A DNA stretch of 64,000 bases. It comes from Microbacterium sp. 2FI (lineage in GTDB: Bacteria; Actinomycetota; Actinomycetes; Actinomycetales; Microbacteriaceae). The notes under the pieces were generated by a model. The model saw nothing but the letters and a program-made list of their open reading frames with translations. It ran no database searches and was not told where the DNA came from. Shown here one piece after another: positions 56,297 to 64,000 of this stretch. The position numbers and the translations under genes are program-made. Within the stretch, counting starts at the first letter, position 1. Each line of letters starts with the position of its first letter. The stretch is taken from NCBI RefSeq assembly GCF_005502885.1, contig NZ_SCMR01000007.1, forward strand, positions 99,453 to 163,452, written 5' to 3'.

Positions 56297-57514
56297 GTGA
56301 CCGATCCCGCGACGCCCGACGACACTTCCGCCGCCGGCGATGGTCCGCGCCCGTTGACGATCCTCATCGGCGCCGACACGTTCACGCCCCACGTCAACGG
56401 CGCAGCTCGCTTCGCCGAGCGCCTCGCCGCGGGGCTCGTCGCCCGCGGTCACGACGTGCACGTGCTCGCGCCCGGCAAGAGCCGCGCCCCGCACGGGACG
56501 TTCACGGAGGTCGTCGAGGGTCAGCCGATGACCGTTCACCGCGTTCCGTCGCACCGCTACTGGCCCCACGACTGGCTGACCTTCGTCTTCCCGTGGATGA
56601 CCAAGCACTACTCGCGCAAGGCGCTGGCCTCGGTCGAGCCCGATGTCGTGCACATCCAGTCCCACATCAACCTCGGCCGGGGGCTTGCCCGCGAGACGCA
56701 CAAGCGCGGCATCCCCCTCATCGCGACGAACCACGTGATGCCCGAGAACGTGCTCGACTTCACGACGCTCCCGCCGATCCTGGACACGTACGCGATCAAG
56801 ATCCTGTGGGCGGATGCCAAGCGCACCTTCGACCTCACTCGGGCGGTCACGACCCCGACGCGCCGGGCCGCCGACTTCCTCGAGTCGACGATCGACATCA
56901 CGAACGTGATCCCGATCAGCTGCGGGATCGAGGCCGGCAACTACACCGCCGACCTCACGCCGCGCGATGCGAATCGGATCGTCTTCGTCGGGCGCCTCAC
57001 CACCGAGAAGCAGATCGACGTCGTCCTGCGGGCCATCACGAAGCTCGACCCCGCGCTCGATGTCACCTTCGACATCGTCGGCAACGGCGACCAGCGGCGC
57101 AACCTCGAGCACCTGACGAAGGAGCTCGGCCTGAGCGATCGCGTCACCTTCCACGGTCACACCACCGACGAGGAGCTCAAGGGCTGCCTCACCAACGCCA
57201 GCGCGTTCGTGATCGCCTCGATCGCCGAGCTGCAGTCGATCGCGACGATGGAAGCGATGGCCTCGGGCCTGCCGATCGTCGCGGCCGACGCGGTGGCGCT
57301 GCCGCATCTCGTGCACGACGGCGAGAACGGGTTCCTCTTCACGCCGGGTGATGTCGACGACCTCGCGGCGAAGCTCACCACGGTCCTCACCCAGACGCCC
57401 GAGGCGCGCCTCGCCATGCAGCAGGCCTCGCTCGATGGGGTCAAGGTGCACGACATGCAGCGCACTCTCGACACCTTCGAGGCGCTGTACCGGGGCGACC
57501 CGCTGCCGGAGTAG
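56297..57514 (+). CDS. GT4-family glycosyltransferase (lipid glycosylation type)
   Basis: 405 residues. GT-B fold. The acceptor domain starts TILIGADTFTPHVNGAARFAERLA and has PDVVHIQSHINLGRGLARETHKRGIPLIATNHVMPENV. The donor domain has VFVGRLTTEKQIDVVLRAI and EX7E-like ASIAELQSIATMEAMASGLPIVAADAVALPHLV. GTG start. It resembles enzymes that add hexoses to diacylglycerol or to phosphatidylinositol. The next glycosyltransferase begins seven bases after its stop, so both may build one glycolipid. Confidence 0.87.
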   Translation: MTDPATPDDTSAAGDGPRPLTILIGADTFTPHVNGAARFAERLAAGLVARGHDVHVLAPGKSRAPHGTFTEVVEGQPMTVHRVPSHRYWPHDWLTFVFPWMTKHYSRKALASVEPDVVHIQSHINLGRGLARETHKRGIPLIATNHVMPENVLDFTTLPPILDTYAIKILWADAKRTFDLTRAVTTPTRRAADFLESTIDITNVIPISCGIEAGNYTADLTPRDANRIVFVGRLTTEKQIDVVLRAITKLDPALDVTFDIVGNGDQRRNLEHLTKELGLSDRVTFHGHTTDEELKGCLTNASAFVIASIAELQSIATMEAMASGLPIVAADAVALPHLVHDGENGFLFTPGDVDDLAAKLTTVLTQTPEARLAMQQASLDGVKVHDMQRTLDTFEALYRGDPLPE

Positions 57515-57520
57515 CCGCCC

Positions 57521-58726
57521 GTGCACGTCGTGATGTTCGGCGATCAGCACGTCGAGACGCTCGGCGGTGCTCAGGTCTCGATGCGGCTGCAGCGGCGCTT
57601 CCTCGAGCTCGCCGGCCACACCGTCACGATCGTGGCTCCCGCGGTGCACGGACCGCGCGGGCGGTCGATCGCAGCCGACGCCGCGTACGTCGACCTGCCG
57701 TCGATGCCGGTGACCCTCGACCGCGAGTACTCGATGTCGTGGCCGGGGAAGCGCACGGATCGCGGACTGGATGCTGCGATGCACGAGCGTCCGAGGCCCG
57801 ACCTCGTGCATATCCAGGCCGACTTCTGGGGCGCGCTCATCGGCTACCGCTTCGCGGCGCGCCACGGCCTGCCGGTCGTCCACACGATGCACAACCGGCT
57901 CGACGTCGGCATCGAGGCGACGACGCCGTTCCCCGGTCTCGTCCTGCGGGTGCTGGGCGCCTGGCAGCGCGGTTCGCTCGGCACCGTGAAGACGGGCTCG
58001 GACGGCTGGTCGTACCTGCGCGGGCTCGCATCTCAGGCCTCCGCCGTCACCGCGCCCTCGTCGCACTTCGCCACTCGACTCGAGGAGCACGGGGTCTTCC
58101 CCCGGGTCGACGTCGTCTGGAACGGCATCGACGATGCGATCCTCGACGAGGTGCTCGCTGAGGATGCCGGGGAGCGCGACCCCGGCCGCCCGCGGTTCGT
58201 GTGGCTCGGGCGCATGAGTCCCGAGAAGCGGCTGCTGCCGTTCCTCGAGGCGGTCGCGCAATCGGGTGTGGATGCCGAGGTCGAGGTGATCGGCGGCGGC
58301 GGCCAGCTGCGCGCGGCGCGCCGGCTGGTCGCGAAGACCGCGCCCCGGGCGAACGTGCGGTTCGCCGGACGGCTCACCTACGCCGGGACGCTGCGTCGGA
58401 TCGCCGCGGCCGACGCCGTCGTCCAGACCTCGATCGGCTTCGAGACGCAGGGCATGACGATCTTCGAGGCGGCGTCGCTCGGGACGCCCTCGATCGTGAG
58501 CGACCCGGATCTGGCGGCCGAGCTGGGCTCGGGTCTGTGGCGGGTGGGGACGGATGCCGCGCCCGACGAGTCGGTCGAAGCGCTCGCCGCAGCGCTGCGT
58601 GAGGCCGCAGCAGACATCGCCGCCGGGCGTGCGCCGGCGGTCGACCCGTCTATCCGCGAGCGCTTCCGCCAGTCGTCGCGGACGGCCGCGATGATCGAGG
58701 TCTACGAGCGGGTCAGCGCGCACTGA
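57521..58726 (+). CDS. GT4-family glycosyltransferase
   Basis: 401 residues. VVMFGDQHVETLGGAQVSMRLQRRFLELAGHTVTIVAP opens the acceptor domain, with RPDLVHIQADFWGALIGYRFAARHGLPVVHTMHNRL. The donor domain has FVWLGRMSPEKRLLPFLEAV and FETQGMTIFEAASLGTPSIVSDPDLA, the EX7E region with Gln/Thr changes. GTG start. It partners the preceding enzyme. The donor and acceptor sugars cannot be fixed from the sequence. Confidence 0.87.
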   Translation: MHVVMFGDQHVETLGGAQVSMRLQRRFLELAGHTVTIVAPAVHGPRGRSIAADAAYVDLPSMPVTLDREYSMSWPGKRTDRGLDAAMHERPRPDLVHIQADFWGALIGYRFAARHGLPVVHTMHNRLDVGIEATTPFPGLVLRVLGAWQRGSLGTVKTGSDGWSYLRGLASQASAVTAPSSHFATRLEEHGVFPRVDVVWNGIDDAILDEVLAEDAGERDPGRPRFVWLGRMSPEKRLLPFLEAVAQSGVDAEVEVIGGGGQLRAARRLVAKTAPRANVRFAGRLTYAGTLRRIAAADAVVQTSIGFETQGMTIFEAASLGTPSIVSDPDLAAELGSGLWRVGTDAAPDESVEALAAALREAAADIAAGRAPAVDPSIRERFRQSSRTAAMIEVYERVSAH

Positions 58727-58735
58727 CGCGCCGCT

Positions 58736-58852
58736 TCAGGGGAGGCGCGACCAGTCGGTGGGAATGCGACGGTAGCCGTCGTTGCGGAGTGCCGCGATCG
58801 TCGAGGCGATCGCGGCCGTGGACAGAGCTGCAATGAGAATCACCATGAACAT
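58736..58852 (-). CDS. Small single-span membrane protein (38 residues)
   Basis: Product starts MFMVILIAALSTAAIASTIAAL, a membrane span, and ends RNDGYRRIPTDWSRLP. The DGYRR-P tail resembles small proteins often seen in Microbacteriaceae. No Shine-Dalgarno is visible, but TAGCGT lies seven bases before the ATG, consistent with a leaderless message. Divergent from the AraC-type regulator, with a palindrome in the gap. Function unknown. Confidence 0.55.
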   Translation of the reverse strand: MFMVILIAALSTAAIASTIAALRNDGYRRIPTDWSRLP

Positions 58853-58878
58853 GGCAGAAACGCTACGCTTGCGTCATC

Positions 58879-58896
58879 CCTGCCACGAGTGGCAGG
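58879..58896. promoter_or_regulatory. Palindrome in front of GlxA-type regulator
   Basis: CCTGCCACGAGTGGCAGG is an 18-base perfect palindrome (TGCCAC-GA-GTGGCA core) in the gap between the 38-residue protein and the regulator gene, 40 bases before the regulator start. AraC-family proteins of the GlxA group often use TGGCA-type half-sites, so it may be the regulator's own operator. Confidence 0.55.
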
Positions 58897-58936
58897 ATGG
58901 ACACAGTTAGACTGATTACTGCCATCGGAGATCACC

Positions 58937-59944
58937 ATGAAGACCGTCGCCGTCATCGTCCAGCACGGATTCGCCCCGTTCGAGTTCGGGCTCGCGTGCG
59001 AGGCCTTCGGGCTCGATCGCTCGAGCGACGGCATCCCGAACTTCGACTTCCGCATCGTCACGCCCGAGCCGGGGGCGATCTCGAGCAACATCGGCTTCTC
59101 GATCAACGTCGAGCACGACCTGGCGTTCGCCGACGAAGCCGATCTCGTCGTGGTGACCCCGATCCCGCGCTCGTCGTGGGGGAGTGCCGACGAGCGCGTC
59201 TCGGCGGTGGTGCGCCGCGCGGTGGCGCGTGATGCGTGGGTGCTCACCGTCTGCAGCGGCGCCTTCGCGGTGGCGGCCTCGGGCGTGCTCGACGGCCGCC
59301 GGGCGACCACCCACTGGATGTATGCCGACACCATGGCCGCGATGTACCCGGCGATCGAGGTCGACCCCGACGTGCTCTACGTGCAGGACGGCCGCATCAT
59401 CACGAGCGCCGGCACCGCAGCGGGGCTCGACGCGTGCCTGCACCTGCTGCGGCAGGAGCTCGGCGCCGAGCTCACGAACAAGATCGCGCGCCGCATGGTC
59501 GTCTCGCCGCAGCGCGATGGAGGCCAGGCGCAGTTCATCGACAAGCCGCTCCCGCAGGTCGCGTCGCTCTCGCTCGCGCCCGTGACCGACTGGATGCTCG
59601 AGAACCTGCGTCTCGAGCTCACCGTCGACCAGCTCGCAGCGAAGGCGCACATGTCGCCGCGCACCTTCGCCCGTCGGTTCAAGGCCGACTTCGGCGCCAC
59701 GCCGGCGGCCTGGCTCGCGCGGCAGCGCATCATCCACGCGCAGCGCCTGCTCGAGAAGACCGACCTCGGTCTCGACCGCATCGCCTACGAGGCCGGATTC
59801 GGGTCGGCAGCGGTCCTCCGCCAGAACTTCGCGCGCGTGCTCGACACCACCCCGACGGCGTATCGCGCACGGTTCTCGTGCACGCTTCCGACCGCGGGGG
59901 AGCGCGAGCACGCCGCAATGCCGGCACTCGCCCCCGTCGCCTGA
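58937..59944 (+). CDS. GlxA-family AraC-type transcriptional regulator (DJ-1/PfpI fused)
   Basis: 335 residues. N-terminal DJ-1/PfpI-like domain (MKTVAVIVQHGFAPFEFGLACEAFG, with Cys in VLTVCSGAFAVAASGVLDG near residue 105) and C-terminal AraC HTH pair: LTVDQLAAKAHMSPRTFARRFKADFGATPAAWLARQRIIHAQRLLEKT and DRIAYEAGFGSAAVLRQNFARVLDTTPTAYRARF. ATG start. Regulators of this group often control amine, amide or glycine betaine use; the target here is unclear because only a tiny membrane protein lies opposite. Confidence 0.92.
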   Translation: MKTVAVIVQHGFAPFEFGLACEAFGLDRSSDGIPNFDFRIVTPEPGAISSNIGFSINVEHDLAFADEADLVVVTPIPRSSWGSADERVSAVVRRAVARDAWVLTVCSGAFAVAASGVLDGRRATTHWMYADTMAAMYPAIEVDPDVLYVQDGRIITSAGTAAGLDACLHLLRQELGAELTNKIARRMVVSPQRDGGQAQFIDKPLPQVASLSLAPVTDWMLENLRLELTVDQLAAKAHMSPRTFARRFKADFGATPAAWLARQRIIHAQRLLEKTDLGLDRIAYEAGFGSAAVLRQNFARVLDTTPTAYRARFSCTLPTAGEREHAAMPALAPVA

Positions 59945-59985
59945 CACGCGTCCGAGCCCCTTCGCGACGGGCCGTTCGCTAGCGT

Positions 59986-61662
59986 GTGACCGTGGCGCTC
60001 AATCCGCGGACGTGGTTCACGCGCAAGACCCTGCGCAAGGACGCCGTCGCGGGGCTCATCCTCGGCGTCGAGGCCGTGCCCGACGGGCTGGCGGCGGGGC
60101 TTCTCGCCGGAGTCAATCCGCTCGCCGGACTCTACGGCTATCTGTTCGGCATGGTCGGGGCGGCGGTGTTCACCAGCAGCGCCTTCATGGCGGTGCAGGC
60201 GACGAGCGCGATGGCCCTCGTCGTCGCGGACGCCGAACTCGGAAGCCTCCCCGACCCCGACCGCGGCCTGTTCACGCTCGCGATCCTCACCGGCATCGTG
60301 ATGGCTGTCGCGGGGATCGCCCGCGCGGGACGCCTCGTGAGCTTCGTGCCCACGGCGGTCATGACCGGCTTCATCACCGCGATCGGGGTGAACATCGTGC
60401 TCGGGCAGCTTTCGAACTTCACCGGCTACCAGGCACAGGGCCCGAACCGTCTGCTCAAGACCGTGGACGTGCTGATCCACATCGGTCAGTGGAGCCTGCC
60501 CTCCCTCGTCGTCGGGGTGATCGCGGTGCTCGTGATCGTGGTCCTCCTGCCGACCCGGGTGGGGAGCCTCGGCCTCGTCATCGCGGTCGTGGTCGGCTCG
60601 GTGTGCGCGGTGATCCTCAACACGTGGGTACAGAGCTCGGTCGTGCTGCTGCGCGACCTCGTCGATGTGCCACGGGGCCTTCCCGCCCCTGTGCTCCCGG
60701 ATCTCACCGCGGTGCCGGCGCTGCTGCTTCCCGCGCTGTCGCTCGCCTTCGTCGGCCTCGTGCAGGGGGCTGCCGTCTCGGCCGGCATCCCGACGAAGGA
60801 CGGCAGGCCCGCCGACGCCAACCGCGACTTCCTCGGCCAGGGCGTCGGAAACCTGGTGTCGGGCATATTCCAGGGGATGCCGGTGGGCGGATCCATGTCG
60901 GGGTCGTCGCTCATCGTGCAGTCCGGCGCCCGCTCGCGCGCCGCGCTGTTCATCGCCGGCGCGGTGATGGCCGCAGTCGTCTTCGTCGCCTCGGATCTCG
61001 TTGCGTTCGTCGCGATGCCGGCACTCGCGGGGCTCTTGATCGTGGTCGGGTTCCGCGCGATCAAGCCGAGTCGCGTGTACTCGGTCGTGAAGTCGGGCCC
61101 GCTGCAGACGGCCATCATGGCCGTGACGTTCGGCCTCACCCTCATCATCCCGCTGCAGTTCGCGGTGCTGGTCGGCGTCGGCCTCGGTGTCATCCTCTTC
61201 GTCGCCGAGCAGTCCAACCGGGTGCGGGTGCGCGCGGTGCGCCTCGAGCGCGACGGGCGGCTGCGCGAGTCCGATCCGCCGGCGGTCGTGCCGCCCGACG
61301 CGGTGCTCGTGCTCCAGCCGTACGGCAGCCTCTTCTTCGCCAGCGCGCCTGTCTTCGAGCGGCAGCTGCCGGCGGTTAGCCGCGAGTCGCACAACGCCGT
61401 CGTGATCGTGCGACTGCGCGGCACCGATCAGATCGGCCTGTCGCTCGTCGACGTACTCCGCAGGCTCGCTCACCAGCTTGCGGACGCCGATTCGAGCCTC
61501 AAGGTCGTGGCCTCCGAGGCGCGGGTCATCGACCAACTGGCCGCCGGCGGGCTGATCGACGACATCGGCGAGCGCAACGTCTACCGCGGCACCGAGTGGG
61601 TCGGCGAGACCCTGCGCCGCGCCTACGCCGATGCGCTCGCCGAGATCGACGCCCGCAGGTAG
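59986..61662 (+). CDS. SulP/SLC26 family anion transporter with STAS domain
   Basis: 558 residues from the first GTG; a GTG at 59992 is an alternative. TAGCGT (59980-59985) sits six bases before 59992, which fits a leaderless message starting there. Core with about 12 spans: DAVAGLILGVEAVPDGLAAGLLAGVNPLAGLYGYLFGMVGAAVFTSSAFMAVQATSAMALVV, FVPTAVMTGFITAIGVNIVLGQL and GNLVSGIFQGMPVGGSMSGSSLIVQSGARSRAALFIAGAVM. The C-terminal STAS domain (about residues 440-550) contains AVVIVRLRGTDQIGLSLVDVLRRLAHQLADA. Transports sulfate or another anion; not next to the sulfur genes. Confidence 0.9.
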   Translation: MTVALNPRTWFTRKTLRKDAVAGLILGVEAVPDGLAAGLLAGVNPLAGLYGYLFGMVGAAVFTSSAFMAVQATSAMALVVADAELGSLPDPDRGLFTLAILTGIVMAVAGIARAGRLVSFVPTAVMTGFITAIGVNIVLGQLSNFTGYQAQGPNRLLKTVDVLIHIGQWSLPSLVVGVIAVLVIVVLLPTRVGSLGLVIAVVVGSVCAVILNTWVQSSVVLLRDLVDVPRGLPAPVLPDLTAVPALLLPALSLAFVGLVQGAAVSAGIPTKDGRPADANRDFLGQGVGNLVSGIFQGMPVGGSMSGSSLIVQSGARSRAALFIAGAVMAAVVFVASDLVAFVAMPALAGLLIVVGFRAIKPSRVYSVVKSGPLQTAIMAVTFGLTLIIPLQFAVLVGVGLGVILFVAEQSNRVRVRAVRLERDGRLRESDPPAVVPPDAVLVLQPYGSLFFASAPVFERQLPAVSRESHNAVVIVRLRGTDQIGLSLVDVLRRLAHQLADADSSLKVVASEARVIDQLAAGGLIDDIGERNVYRGTEWVGETLRRAYADALAEIDARR

Positions 61663-61672
61663 CGGTGCTAAA

Positions 61673-61702
61673 CTTGAGTCGTCACGGCTCAACTTTGTGA
61701 AT
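61673..61702 (+). promoter_or_regulatory. HAIR operator and promoter of clpB
   Basis: CTTGAGT-CGTCACG-GCTCAAC (61673-61693) is an excellent HAIR (left arm perfect, right arm five of seven). The left arm overlaps a -35-like TTGAGT (61674-61679); with a 17-base spacer, GTGAAT (61697-61702) is the -10. HspR bound here would cover the promoter. Confidence 0.9.
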
Positions 61703-61730
61703 CGCGACGCCCCACGACTTCAGGAGAACC

Positions 61731-63878
<2,148 letters not shown>

Positions 63879-63900
63879 TTCCCGCGGCCGCCTCTTCCCC

Positions 63901-63981
63901 GCCGAGTGCACGGCATCCCGCCGAGTGCACGACCTGCCCGCGCCGGTAACCCGTGCGCTCGGCGGCAACCCGTGCACTCGG
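63901..63981. repeat. Interspersed direct and inverted repeats after clpB
   Basis: GCCGAGTGCACG occurs at 63901-63912 and 63920-63931, and its reverse complement, as CGTGCGCTCGGC (63952-63963, one mismatch) and CGTGCACTCGG (63971-63981). Both inverted copies are preceded by AACC. They can pair to large hairpins. This is a repeat unit reaching the end of the window; there are too few copies and no spacer pattern for CRISPR. Confidence 0.7.
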
Positions 63982-64000
63982 TGACAGGTGGGGCGGGGGC

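Noticed and set aside
55583..58723. A very long minus-strand frame (about 1046 codons) spanning the two glycosyltransferase genes
   Set aside because: Only its last 198 codons encode a plausible protein. The rest is low-complexity Arg/Asp-rich translation opposite two clear glycosyltransferases, an effect of high GC.
63901..63981. Possible CRISPR array
   Set aside because: Units are 12 bases, alternate in orientation and have no regular spacers.

Overview
The window is high-GC actinobacterial DNA. Gene content, the HspR/HAIR heat-shock circuit, frequent GTG starts and dispersed short palindromic repeats point to Microbacteriaceae, most likely Microbacterium (inference from style, not from a database match). 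I see no rRNA, tRNA, CRISPR array, transposase or prophage. Genes are tightly packed and no gene-free stretch exceeds about 240 bases.

Left to right: (a) 2-6393, a deoxysugar uptake and catabolism operon: RraA-like enzyme, lactonase-type amidohydrolase, lipoprotein binding protein, two sugar permeases, Gfo/Idh/MocA oxidoreductase and RhaM-type mutarotase. (b) 6418-12398, a small membrane protein, then a Cache-domain protein and FCD/GntR regulator divergent from a complete polyamine-type ABC transporter (ATPase, binding protein, two permeases). (c) 12539-25256, an almost continuous leftward sulfur-assimilation block: regulator, sirohydrochlorin chelatase, ferredoxin-dependent sulfite reductase, APS reductase CysH, CysD, CysN, an SsuABC-type importer, uroporphyrinogen methyltransferase, ferredoxin reductase, 7Fe ferredoxin and a TrxR-like flavoprotein. 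Together these import a sulfur source, activate and reduce sulfate to sulfide, make siroheme and supply low-potential electrons. (d) 25373-33817, a His/Gly-rich MarR regulator, a binding-protein/VWA membrane protein, two MFS transporters and a two-part cation/proton antiporter. (e) 33798-42399, a 1332-residue subtilisin/VWA protein divergent from dnaK-grpE-dnaJ-hspR. (f) 42425-46787, DUF2252 protein, AI-2E-type permease, DUF998 protein and K+ channel. (g) 46882-53550, arylsulfatase, a leftward cluster of SHOCT/DUF6325/small proteins, and a large MalT-type LuxR regulator. (h) 53586-63878, a second AI-2E-type permease, a flavin/F420 oxidoreductase, an unknown protein, two GT4 glycosyltransferases, a GlxA-type AraC regulator, a SulP transporter and an N-domain-less ClpB under a second HAIR operator.

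The most interesting signal is in (g). A 17-bp palindrome, TCACCC-N5-GGGTGA, occurs at three promoters of this cluster, each time 22-23 bp upstream of a -10-like hexamer. This suggests a small regulon run by the adjacent MalT-like regulator. Other points are repeat elements that extend the N-termini of CysD and SsuB in frame, a pair of divergent His-rich regulators sharing an ACATG-rich operator region, and the giant protease placed opposite dnaK with HAIR-like sites between them.
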